DNA of 64,000 nucleotides from Neonectria sp. B-13 (Eukaryota; Ascomycota; Sordariomycetes; Hypocreales; Nectriaceae). The DNA lies in NCBI GenBank assembly GCA_002682825.1, contig NOKP01000047.1, positions 124,001 to 188,000 on the forward strand, in the 5' to 3' direction. The number at the start of each line of letters is the position of its first letter. Position 1 is the first letter of the stretch. Of this stretch, positions 1-10,674 are shown in pieces. The position numbers and the translations under genes are program-made. The notes below the pieces were generated by a model. That model searched no databases. It saw only the letters and a list, made by a program, of their open reading frames with translations, and had not been told where the DNA came from.

Positions 1-9
1 TTAAAAGTT

Positions 10-1890
10 TCAAATCTTCGACCCCTGCGAATTGCCCGATGACGAGTCGCTCACCCGCCGGATCGTCTTCCACGCGTTTATGCCCTTCTCGGCTGACGAG
101 TCCAGGAACGAGTTGCGCCCGAAGCTCAGCGTACCCAGGCTCGGCGACGGCGACGGCGACGGGTTGCTCGCCTCGATCTTGGTCCGCACCCCGAGCATCT
201 GCCCGCCGTCGAACACCTTCGTCTTGCTGCTGCTGTCGCTGCCCCGGCTGTCGCCCCGGCGTCCCGGTGCGGCTGCGGCGCCGGAGGCCGTCCTCCGTCG
301 CCGCCAGAGTAATATGCCGGCGATGGCCAGGAGCGCGACCACGCCCACGGCTACTCCGGCGCCGATTCCGGCTAGGGCTCCGGACGAGAGGCCCTTCTTC
401 CCAGACCCGGAATCACCGTCGGAGTCTTCGCTCGATGAACTCCCATCACTGTCGTCATCTCCGTCACTTCCATCGTTGCCGCTCTTTCCACCGCCTCCGT
501 TGCTTCCATCCCCGCTCGACGCCTTCTTGTAGTCGTCAGGGTTCCCCTCGGTGTCTTCGATGCCGCCCGTACTAGACTCCCTCTTTGTTGTGTCCTGGTT
601 GCCAACGCATGTGTATTTGCCCTTGACAATCGACTTGATGTTGTCGTTGAACCAGCTGCAGTCCATTGAGTCCTCGCCCACGACTTTGAAGTCACCCGTC
701 ACCTCTTCCAAGCCGAAAAACTCCACGTTCGTAAATGAGCCCTTGAGGGAAATCGTGCCTGCTGTCTTGAGCGCATTCGCAGTCACATTCGTAAGCTCGT
801 CGTTGCTGTCGACCCAAATGTCCCCCACAGTGGTCACGCGTGGCAGCGCAAAGGCCGTCATAGACGGGTTGTCCTCCACAGTGATGCTTCCGTTCAGTAG
901 TTTGATGAGCGGGATGGTGAGGTCCTCCAGCGCGGTAGACTGGAAGGTAAATGCACCCTGGACAGTGCGGAGCGAAGAAAACGTAATCTCACTCGCGCCC
1001 TTGAACGTCGATGTTGATGAGTCGTTGCCGGTGCCCAGAGACGAGAGCTCTGGGAAGTATATGACGGGGTTGTCTCCATTGGACGTGACGGAAATGGTCC
1101 CCGCATACTCCAATGCCGAAAGCTCCAGGTAAGTCAACGCCGTGTTCTTGAAGATGGTCATGTCGCCCTTGATGGTCTTCAGCTTGGGGAACGACAAGGA
1201 CTCCAGGGCCGGGTTCTCCTGGATGCTAAACGCCTTTTCCGCCGTGGTGAGCGTGCCCACCTCGAGTTCCTTCAAGTCCTTGTTCGTGTCCACCGAGAAG
1301 TCGCCCTTGACGGTGTGCAGGCCGCCGAAGCTCAGCGTCTCCAGGTCGGTGGTGGTGTAGATCCTCATCATCCCGCCGACCTGCAGGCTGTCGCTGTGCG
1401 TGACCTCGACGTCTGCGAATCCGCCGGTGAGGACATAGTTGCTGGTGACCTCCTCGAGCGCAGGGAAAGACAGCTCGAACTTCTTGATGGTGGTGGACGT
1501 GCCCGTGTTCCAGATGTCCAGCTCGCCGTCGACCGTCTTCAGCTTCTTCGCCGTAATGACCGTCTGTTTGTGCTGTGCGTCCGGGTAGATAACCAGGTCG
1601 CCGTCCACGGAGCCGATGCTGCCTAGGTCGATGGCAGCCTTGTCGGATGGCCAGGCGCCAGGGTCGTCGTCAAGAAGTAGCGAGAGTGAGCCGTCGATGG
1701 AGCTGCAGGACGAGATGCCTTTGCTGTCTTCGGGAGCGTCGATGATGGTGTAGTTAGAAGAAACATTGCAGTCTGGAAGCGGTCAGCTGAGGCCTTTGCC
1801 CGGACGCGACAAGCACCAACCTGCCGCGACGAGATAACTCGTCAGGAACAATGACGCCGCCGCAAGGACGACGTGGGATTTCGGAGCCAT
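10..1890 (-). CDS. Ecm33-like cell-surface protein with a C-terminal membrane anchor
   Basis: Exons on the minus strand are 1890-1821 and 1772-10, giving 610 aa. The intron (1820-1773) is needed to reach an ATG followed by a signal peptide (hydrophobic residues 7-22). Residues about 40-415 are irregular leucine/aromatic strand repeats of the receptor-L-domain type found in Ecm33/Sps2 proteins, with several NxS/T sites. Residues about 418-486 form a Ser/Gly/Asp-rich stalk. A single hydrophobic helix (about 488-513) is followed by RRRR and a basic, Ser-rich tail of some 95 residues. Ecm33 proteins are GPI-anchored and needed for cell-wall integrity. Here the long cytoplasmic tail argues for a type I transmembrane protein, possibly a wall sensor (inference). 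Family assignment is from repeat style only. Confidence 0.8.
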
Positions 1891-3469
1891 GGTTGACCCT
1901 TTAGCCCCATCTGGCAGCCTTCACGTCCAAAGTGAAGCTGCGCTGAGAGCATCTACTTAGTAACCAAGCTGTCAAAGTGTCAAACCGCCAGAACGCCTAG
2001 GAGGGGGGCTGACCACTCGGGAGTGAAGGGGACCAGCGTCTTTTATTCATCTCGCGTAAAACAAGACCCCCGTCGGTGAAATTGGCCTCGGGTCGCCCGT
2101 TTGGCGCAGGGAGGTCGCTAGCTCACGCCATGAGAACGACACTAATAAGGGGCCGTTCTCCGGTGAGGTGCGAGGGGATCGCGCCAGGGCCCCTCGCGGG
2201 TCCACCGGCGCTCTAGCTGAGTTAGGGACCCTATTTCCCGATCCTTTCAGGGCTGGGAGGCTAGAACTTCTGGATTCTTCAGTAAATACGGGGTGCCCAA
2301 GCGCCAATGCAGGTACCGAACGTGCTACGAGCGGTGATGGGATTAATGATGGCGCTGGTTTTGCCTGAGTCCCGCTCGTTCTACCGGTATGTCTCGTGGA
2401 CAAGGAACAAGCGCAACGGCGTGTCTAGATAGTAGAACTGCCGGCTGTGAAACTTGCTCCTCCGACATGCGCATGGACGCAGAATCGAGTCAGCCTGTGA
2501 GCCGTCGAGGTTACACTGCACCACGGATCCCTTGGACCCTTCGTCTGCGGCAGCAGTACGAACATACTTCCTATGTACGGATACGGAGTACCAGATGCAT
2601 CGCAACTTGTCCATCCAACACCTCAGTGCATAGCGCCACCGACGCCGTAGCAACTCATCCTAAGGAACAAAACCACGCCATGGGGCGCACACCAAGGCGG
2701 CACTTGACGCTGATAGTTGCTTCTAGCTGCACGGTCCAGACCAAACTGACGGGACCTTCGGGCAATTGTTGCTGGGCGGGTTTAGCCTGGTGAATCTGCA
2801 TTGCGGGAGGCCATCATCGTGATTATGCCGGGTCCACTCTCTCCTTTATGCAGGCCACACCAAGGACGCTAGCACAGGCCTCAATGAGGTCACACGACGA
2901 GGGAGACAGATCTATTCATGGCGGACGACATTGCCTATCAGCTGGCATTCGCCTCGGACAAGGCGATATGATGAATTTGCATGTGTGGAGGATCTGTAAC
3001 TTATCTGTTCATAATTACGTCCACGTATGTATGTATCTTCCACTCGCTCCCTGAGTCCTTTCTGCACGTGCTGCGGAGTGGCTTGCATACCCAGTCTCTG
3101 CACAATGCGGGTAGGAGATGGGAAATTGCAAAACGCAAATCTTCTTCAAGGACCACACCGTCCTCGCTCACATTCCCAGCAGCCCGATGCAAGGACCAAC
3201 TAGACTACCAACTAACTAAGTGGCGTCAAGTGTTTGCCGTGGCTCTACAGGGTAATTACTACTATGATGTACAGGTGCAAATGAACTTCTTCACCGCACA
3301 ATACGCATCAGGTAATAGGCAGTGTATGTCAATTGCGACAAGGCGGACAGCTGCCGACTAACTATGGCACGACTCACTCCTTACCCATTCACCTCACTGG
3401 CAAGAAAACTCATCACTGAAAACAGCCTTCCTGTTGCCAAATATTCTTTCTTTGTTCTGCACCAATTTT
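1891..3469. other. Intergenic, no gene recognised
   Basis: About 1.6 kb upstream of the Ecm33-like gene and downstream of the cyclodeaminase. Short open frames occur on both strands but none has a recognisable domain, a convincing intron pattern or a signal peptide. It probably holds the Ecm33-like promoter at its left end. Confidence 0.5.
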
Positions 3470-4594
3470 CTAGAATTCGTCCGAGGTGATACCAACGTTC
3501 CTCGACTTAGCAAGGTGAAGCAGATGCTTGCCAATGGCCAGGTCCATTACACCGACACCCACGCTCTTGTAGATCACCAATCCGTGCTCAAGCCATTTCT
3601 TCAACTCAGCCTGATCAGCGGTGCTCTTGGGGTCAAGTATCCGTCCAATCTCGAGCAGCTTCTCAGTGGCCAATTCGGCCTTGACCAGCTCTCCCGCTTC
3701 CTGAAGGCAACCCTCCAGACTGTCGACGGCAATGGTACCGCCCTGATAAGCTGAACCGGCAAAGACGCTCGAGGGGTCAACCACCAGCTTCAACAGCTCC
3801 GGATCGATCTCTTGCATGTCCAACCGGTACGAACCGATGGCAGACAAGTATCGCGTCTTGGCTCGGGCGTTTTCCGACGTCAGGAACGAAGCGGGGAACA
3901 GGGGTTGGGTGCTCGGCGTGGTGCAGAAGATGACGTCGGAATCCACGATGAGGGCCTCCAGGGCTGCGTCGCGATCTTTCTGCTCGTCAAAGACGTTGAG
4001 CTTGATGTGGGAGGGCCAAGCGGACTGAGCATCGTTGGTGAGCGTGTCGACAAGCTGCTGGGTCCTCGCGGCCGAGCGGTTGATGACGGTGATGGTGCGG
4101 ATGTCCTTGCCTCGTAGCAGAATGGCCAGGCGGATGTGCCACAGAGCCTGCTTGCCGGCGCCAAAGACGACGATGTTCTCGGTGTTGCGGCGAAACCTGT
4201 ACATGAGCATGGAGCCCAGGGCTGTGCGGAAGGACGTGAGCTCGGCGGCGTTGAGGACGCCAATAGCCTGGCCCGTCTCGTCGCAGAGTGTCAGGGCGCT
4301 CTTCAAGGCCGGCGGCGGGATGCCGGAGCCGGCAGCGGGAGCGGGGGTCTTGGACGGGCTGATGCCGACGATCTTGAAGCCAACCAGGTCCGGCGTCGAC
4401 GCGGGCATGAACAGCGTGGTCTGGCCGTCGGGACGAGCCATGACGGCGCGGTGAGGTTGGTATTCCTTCTCATCGTGGCACGAGTACTGCACCAGCGCGT
4501 GCTCGAGCGAGGCGACCAAGTCAGAGACCTCCTGGGACGAGAGCGAGCCCAAGATCTGCTTGACGTGGGAGTCTGAGAGGACGGTGAAGGCCAT
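3470..4594 (-). CDS. Ornithine cyclodeaminase / mu-crystallin family protein
   Basis: Intronless, 374 aa. The frame stays open 54 codons upstream, but ATG 4594 fits the family N-terminus (MAFTVLSD) and length, so I start there. The family uses a Rossmann fold to bind NAD(P): the glycine motif GAGKQA lies at residues 145-150, followed by the conserved INRS segment after the second strand. Members include ornithine cyclodeaminase (ornithine to proline plus ammonia), alanine dehydrogenase, ketimine reductase and enzymes of siderophore or non-proteinogenic amino-acid synthesis. Sequence alone does not tell these apart. No biosynthetic partner sits next to it, so a general amino-acid role is the simplest reading (inference). 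Confidence 0.85.
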   Translation of the reverse strand: MAFTVLSDSHVKQILGSLSSQEVSDLVASLEHALVQYSCHDEKEYQPHRAVMARPDGQTTLFMPASTPDLVGFKIVGISPSKTPAPAAGSGIPPPALKSALTLCDETGQAIGVLNAAELTSFRTALGSMLMYRFRRNTENIVVFGAGKQALWHIRLAILLRGKDIRTITVINRSAARTQQLVDTLTNDAQSAWPSHIKLNVFDEQKDRDAALEALIVDSDVIFCTTPSTQPLFPASFLTSENARAKTRYLSAIGSYRLDMQEIDPELLKLVVDPSSVFAGSAYQGGTIAVDSLEGCLQEAGELVKAELATEKLLEIGRILDPKSTADQAELKKWLEHGLVIYKSVGVGVMDLAIGKHLLHLAKSRNVGITSDEF

Positions 4595-4904
4595 GGTGAA
4601 GACGAGGCTGTAGCAAATTTGAGAGGACGGGAAGAACAAGGTGGTGATGACTATCGTATGACCTTCTCTATGTGTATCTTTATGCTCTGTTACTCTCTCC
4701 GCAAAGGCGGCTTTTTCCTCTATCACGGGTCCGACAGTCGGAGCGGGGACCCGCAAACCGGCAAAGACACGTGGGCACGGACCAAGTCGGAGGCTCCATC
4801 CGGCCGTTTCCTTGTCTTGAGAAGTTATTCACATCATCGTTACCGGCGTCAATTGTGAGTCCAAATGATTATTGTGCGAGCATTCGGCTCTCGAGATGAT
4901 TTAA

Positions 4905-5135
4905 AGTCCATGGCAATAGTGTGTTTCCGTTAATTATATAACTCCTAGAAGCTACTTATTATGGTCTCCCTTATATTCACATTCAATTTGCCTTTATTTT
5001 CCCTTAATTTATATCCTTTGATATATATGACTCAATATTTCACTAAATTATACATATTTTATCCTTAATAATTAACTGGCTTATTAAGGCTAAAATTATA
5101 GTAACTATCAATATCAAGAGTACTTTTCTAGTTAA
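4905..5135. other. AT-rich block
   Basis: A stretch of about 230 bp dominated by A/T with many TA steps, in sharp contrast to the GC-rich coding DNA on its left. No open frame or repeat structure is visible. It could be a RIP-mutated remnant or simply AT-rich spacer. Confidence 0.5.
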
Positions 5136-5608
5136 AGATCTGAAAAACAAATCTCAGACTAAGATACCAATAGAGGATTTCCTCTTGGAATAAGAACATT
5201 CATTCATTGTCCCCTTTGCAAGCAGAACAACTAGTTCAGGTGCTCTACATGGGGAGTACGACAACACGTTCCATGGCACTGGAGTTCAAATCCGCCAATT
5301 GGAGACGCCGTTAAAAGCCTCCGCGTTTGGCAAATTCCGTCCGAGACGCTGCTATGTAGTTGTGGCCTGATGCAGGGCCGCATTTCTGCATGGCGCCGAC
5401 GAATCGCTTACCGGGACATAATGATTGGTTAGGAGCGAGGTGCATGCGGGTAAGGGGGCGGTTTCCTTGAGCTCAACCAGCTCAGCTAACAGCTCGGCGA
5501 CCAATGAAAAAGATTACATGTAAAATTATGCATAGGGTATCGCTATGACCTGCAGTCGGCACTCTCTGTCACTTCGCTCTATGTTACAGTTTCCACCCTC
5601 CTTGTCAT

Positions 5609-6019
5609 TCACTGCCTTCTTCGCCTTGGTTTTCTTGCGTCTAATGAAATGGCGGACTGTGCTGTTGATGACGCTATACTGGAAGTCGCAGATGTGCAGG
5701 ATGCAGCTGTAGAGCTGGAAGAACTTGATGCCGTGGCGCGGATGTTCCAACCGACCACGGCGATGGCGCCTATTGTTGAGCTTCCATCAAGCGTCGCCGT
5801 CGCCTCTTTCCACGCAGTCGAGTCACTGTCCTTCGTGGACATGTACGTTAGGGTAACACCGGACTTAATATGAGACTCGCAATCTCCAACGACCGAGTTT
5901 GCGATCCCATTGGCAAGGCTATAACCACTACAGCGAGGATCCACTACAGCGAGGATCGTGTTAGCCAAAGCAAGTAACAGGGAGTCAGAAGCAATCGTAG
6001 CATACGATGGACAGCACAT
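5609..6019 (-). CDS. Doubtful small hypothetical protein
   Basis: Open frame of 136 aa with an Ala/Leu-rich N-terminus that could pass as a weak signal peptide, a central neutral part and a Ser/Ala-rich low-complexity tail ending in RKPRRRRQ. I recognise no domain. A 16-bp tandem duplication (5925-5956) falls inside the frame. It may be a real small secreted protein, the last exon of something larger, or chance. Confidence 0.25.
   Translation of the reverse strand: MCCPSYATIASDSLLLALANTILAVVDPRCSGYSLANGIANSVVGDCESHIKSGVTLTYMSTKDSDSTAWKEATATLDGSSTIGAIAVVGWNIRATASSSSSSTAASCTSATSSIASSTAQSAISLDARKPRRRRQ
5925..5956. repeat. Perfect 16-bp tandem duplication
   Basis: CCACTACAGCGAGGAT is present twice without spacing (5925-5940 and 5941-5956). 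Confidence 0.9.
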
Positions 6020-6772
6020 TGCGAGCGTGCTTATTTATCTTGTACGGACGTGACCACAGTTGTCCAATCCTTGGGGCAGGTTAACGGGCCCAAGCTGACC
6101 ACAGTGTGTCCTTGATCATTCGCCGCTCCGAGGCGACCTTGCTCCCACCACATTGTCACCGCAGGAGGCGCGCAGATGATACTCGGGTCGATGTCTAAGC
6201 CGTATCCTAGGTCGAAGGCGACGAGACTGGGCCCGTTGAGTCGGTATTGAGACTAACATTCTGCAGAAGGCGTGTAGACGATTGTCAACTTAATCCAAGT
6301 CGTCGAAACCCCGTAGTGGGATTCCCCCGTATAGGGAACCATCGCTGCTATACAGGGAGAATGGCGAAGACAGCAGTGTGCTCTTTATGTCATGAAGGAC
6401 ACCAGAGGAATGCAGATGCAAACTCAGGTCGAACAAGAGTGCCCACAACGGTCGAGGACGCACACTCAGGAAAATGGGGCGAAGCACTGCCATTCGAACA
6501 GAGAGGGGGGCAGCCCGACTACCCCCTCGTGGCTAGTTGTGTTGGTTGTGTTGGTTGAGGAAACACGAGCTATTTCAGGCGCAGATTTGCCGGGGGGCCT
6601 TCACTATCTGCCCAGCAACCGCCCCACTGAGCCTGGTCTCAACTAGGTGATCCGCACATCCTGGCATGGTGATTGACGCTGCCCGAAGGCATCTTGGCGG
6701 TTGAGCGGTTAACGAAAATAGACGTGTCCGCCCTCTTCCACCAACATGTGATCCTCTGCGGCTGGAAACCGT

Positions 6773-6778
6773 TATAAA
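6773..6778 (+). promoter_or_regulatory. TATA-box-like site of the GH47 gene
   Basis: TATAAA lies 83 bp upstream of the GH47 start codon, a plausible core-promoter distance for a fungal gene. Confidence 0.45.
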
Positions 6779-6860
6779 CCTCGCCCTTGTGTCTCTTGTC
6801 GCGAAACCCTTCGTCTGATAATCACTTTCTCAAGTGCTACCTTGAGGACATTGAATCAAG

Positions 6861-8794
6861 ATGGGTGGCCAACACCGTCGACGCGGGCCCTCCTCGCCAA
6901 ATGGAAAACTAAGATCCCCTCGGCGCCCAGCTTCTTCCCAGAAAAGCGGTCGGTCACTTCAGACGGCCCTTGCCGCCTTGAGCGTCATTTCCACCCTAGC
7001 TTGGACCTCCTTTGTGAGGTACAGTGACAATGCCGTTGGTATCAGTCATTATGGCGCTCCTGCGGTGGACTGGAACTTCAGGCGCGACGAGGTAAAGAAC
7101 GCGTTTGTCACGAGCTGGGATGCCTACAAGCGTTACGCTTGGGGTGAGTTATTCGTTTCCAGAAACGAATTATTGCGGTAAATACTGACTCGTACGGCAC
7201 AGGCAATGATAGATACCATCCAGTATCAGGAAAGGGCTCCCAGATGAGCTCCAAGGGTCTTGGCTGGACCATTGTTGACAGCCTCGACACTATGATGGTC
7301 ATGAACTTGTCGGAACCCTTGTTTGATTGCCGCAAATGGCTCCAAAGAAGTCTGACTTACGACCAAGACCAAGATGTCAACACATTCGAGACCACCATCC
7401 GCATGCTCGGCGGGCTTCTATCGGCCCACTACCTTGCGGGCAAGCTGCCGGGCGTCTCTTCCTCTAGGGACCATGTGTACCTGACGAAGGCCGTTGACCT
7501 GGGAGACCGGCTACTATCCGCCTATGAGTCGCGGTCCGGAATCCCATATGCCAGCGTGCATGTCGGAATGAAGATTGGCTTGCGGTCGCATGCGGACGGC
7601 GGCGCATCTTCTATGGCGGAGGCAGCTACTGTGCAGCTTGAGATGAAGTACCTATCCTACCTGACCGGTAATGACACGTTCTGGCGGAGAGCTGAAACGG
7701 TGATGAAGGTTCTTGATGATAACCAGAGGGAGGGTGGCCTGCTACCTATCTTTGTGCATCCGGAGACGGGCAGATTTACGACGGAAGAGATTCGGTTGGG
7801 GAGTCGAGGAGATTCGTACTATGGTAAGAAGACCACACAGACAATGCGCCTGCAATGAAGGGCAGATTGCTAATTCGCAGCAGAGTATCTGATCAAACAA
7901 TACCTACAGACTTCCGGTCAAGAGCCCATCTATCTCGAGATGTGGGAGGAAGCCTTAGCAGGCATCCAGAAGCATCTCATCACCACCACAAAACACTCCA
8001 ACTTGAAGATTGTCGCCGAGCTGCCATACGGAATAGGTGGCAAATTGTCGCCCAAGATGGACCACCTGGTCTGCTTCCTACCCGGCGCCATTGCCCTTGG
8101 GGCGACTATGGGTTACAAGCTCACCGAGGCACGGAAGTCCCTAGAATGGAGCGCTGAGAAGGAACAGCAGATGGATCTAGCTAGTGATATCATGAAGACA
8201 TGCTGGGGCATGTACGCCGTTACCAAGACTGGCCTTGCGCCGGAGATTGCCTGGTTCGATGTCGCTGACGAGCAACTCCAATCCACTCCAGGAAACAGAT
8301 CGCTGCCGGCTGCCAAGAATTCTCTCAAGGCATGGAAGGACGACTTCATCATCAAACCTCTCGACGCGCATAATCTGCAGCGTCCTGAGACGGTGGAGAG
8401 CCTGCTTATTATGTGGCGCATCACCGAGGATCCCTTGTATCGGGAATGGGGGTGGAAGATCTTCAAGGCATTCGAGGAGCACACTAACCTGGGCAAGGGC
8501 AGGGGATACACCTCTATCAACGACGTGAACGCAATCCCGCCACCCACAAGGGACAATATGGAGAGCTTTTGGCTGGTAAGTGAATTCCAAATTAAGGCTC
8601 AACACTCACAACGAAGCACGCCACTAACATGTGCTTCGCAGGCCGAGACGCTCAAGTATCTGTATCTTCTGTTCTCACCATCGGACTTTCTCCCTCTTCA
8701 CGAAATAGTTTTCAACACTGAGGCGCACATCTTCCCGCGATTTGAGATGGGCAGATTCAAGACCGGATGGAAGCGGCGTGGGACAACGAATTGA
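6861..8794 (+). CDS. GH47 mannosyl-oligosaccharide 1,2-alpha-mannosidase
   Basis: Exons 6861-7143, 7203-7823, 7884-8575, 8642-8794; 582 aa. The acceptor at 7883 rather than 7880 is chosen because it restores the family motif DSYYEYLIKQ. A short basic N-terminus precedes one hydrophobic segment (about residues 34-52), the type II anchor expected of an ER or Golgi enzyme. GH47 motifs are visible: GLGWTIVDSLDTM, the acidic FETTIRMLGG, ESFWLAETLKYLYLLF (rebuilt across the last intron) and the near-terminal FNTEAHIFPRF. These enzymes remove alpha-1,2-mannose from N-glycans during ER quality control and Golgi trimming. Length and layout match the family, and the gene looks intact. Confidence 0.95.
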
Positions 8795-10674
8795 ACCACC
8801 AACACAAAATGAGGCCTCGATACCACGAAAAGGCGAGGACGCTGGTCAATATGGCTAACATGGATAAACACGTACGTTACTTGCACATTGATGTGAAAGA
8901 CATGTGTTTGAGTGCCCAGTGTCCCTAATATCGCCCGCGTTGTTGGTATTCTGGCCGAGGCAGCACTGTCCCATGCGCCAGCTGTACTTTGTCTCTCTAC
9001 TTGGGACGTCGTTCTCGAGGCCGCCTACGCGCCTTAGCTACTTGGAACTGCGAGACTTGCAAATGAAATACCCGGAAGCATGTGCCATCCTTTAGAAGAC
9101 TTGATTGCTAGGAGTAGTGGTTCATTATTATAGGTGGAGGTACAACTTGAACGATGATTGTCTTTATGCTACAGTAGTCCCGAGGTCTAGTCAGTCTCGC
9201 TGTCCATGTCGAGGAGATACCCACATCTACACATCTCTTTCTCCCATGTGGCTCAGCAAAACTCGTCACCACCGGCTTCTCTGCCTCTTCCAATGCCTGC
9301 TTCCCTCGAAGGTCCTTGCTAGTCACCTGAATGGGGTGGCTTAGACGTAGATATGTTAATATTGCTTTAGATGCTTCGCCGTGTGTTAAGCGTGATGCTG
9401 ACTCTAGTCATGGATCCCTGACGAGTTGTTGTCCGCGGCCGCAGTGTACTAGAACGAACTGTGCGGACACTATTACCGTGAAAACCCCGATCTTGGTCGA
9501 GCTGAAGGTCATGGCGAATTCCTGGCCCTCCTCATTCATGAAAGTGGCCAACTGATTTTGCACCGACTTTTCAGTTAGTTTTCAAATCAGCGCCTTGATC
9601 GCAAGGGAACACTGTGTAGCGCACAGTAAATCGAGGTGAGGTGTAGGGTAGGTCCATTCAAGAAAAAATACACTCCAATAATCATGCTAATACTTTTGCC
9701 ATACTCTTCGCAAGGTTGGCATTATACTTCAGCTACCCATCCTCATTATTTCTACAAGTTGTTCGTACTTCAAGATTAAGACCTCTTTGATTACCACCTC
9801 TCCTTTTTCACAATAGGTTGCATATGAAGTAGTTGGCAAGAATCAGCTTCAGTGACACGGAGTCGAGCCTCGCGGAACTGATTATGCGACAGCTAGAGCA
9901 CAGGCTAGCTTCCTACTATCTACTTTAACTCTGTTCACCTTTATAAGCACACTAATCATCTAAGAGAATAGTTGTATCCCCGGCCAGTCATATCTTACTA
10001 AATCAGACCGAGCCAGTAACCTCAGTGAGTGGAGGAGTCCTAGTAGATACACCGAGTGAAGAAACAAGGGCATGAGAGAAGGGGAAGCTTTCCCGGTGTT
10101 GCGACTAGAGAACTTACGGGGGCGAGAAGACGTATTGTTACGCCGCGATTGGAGGTGTTGCTATTCCAAGAGAATGGAGTAATCACTTAAGCGATGGAAT
10201 TTGGGTGATGACATGTTTATGGTCATCTCGTTCTAGGCAGCTTGCCACTTCGACTTGGTTTCGATTGTGCTCTTCAGGCTTTCTAGGCTTGTAGTCACCG
10301 TCATTTGAGCCATGAGAGTTCCTCTTATATTCTATGTTGGAACCAACCACACCGGCAAGAGCTACCTGAGACATGGTTTCTGCTTTATAAATTTCACAAA
10401 ACCGCCACGGCAAGAGAGAAGGCCGGGGCACTACAAGCGATTGCAATGGTAAGACGATAGCTGATGCGTCTCCGTTAAGAGTATCGTGGCTGTCGACAAC
10501 AGACACTCGTGCACGTAACAAGGTCGTTCTAGGGCAGTGGAATAATTGACATTAAAGACTAGCTATGCAGAAATAACTCCTTCCAATATTAAACAACCAT
10601 ACAATCTAACTCAGCCCTCAAATATGTGCAACGCCTGTTTTATACCTGCCATCCTTAATCCATACATAGCATGC
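8795..10674. other. Convergent intergenic region, no gene recognised
   Basis: About 1.9 kb between the 3' ends of the GH47 and chitin synthase genes. A 112-codon frame on the minus strand (10183-10521) has no recognisable features. The DNA becomes AT-richer towards 9700-10050. Confidence 0.5.

Larger units (their letters stand above)
4595..6860. other. Gene-poor intergenic region with an AT-rich block
   Basis: Contains one doubtful small ORF (separate entry), an AT-rich block at about 4905-5135 and a short tandem duplication. The right end is the GH47 promoter. No other gene is supported. Confidence 0.5.

Noticed and set aside
32..575. Long plus-strand frames opposite the 3' part of the Ecm33-like gene
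   Set aside because: GC-rich antisense shadows of the low-complexity stalk and tail; no domain or signal.
5270..5310. GTTCAAATCC-like string suggesting a tRNA T-loop
   Set aside because: No acceptor stem, anticodon arm or A/B box spacing around it.
10183..10521. 112-codon minus-strand frame downstream of the chitin synthase
   Set aside because: No start context, domain, intron or compositional support; lies in the convergent 3' region.
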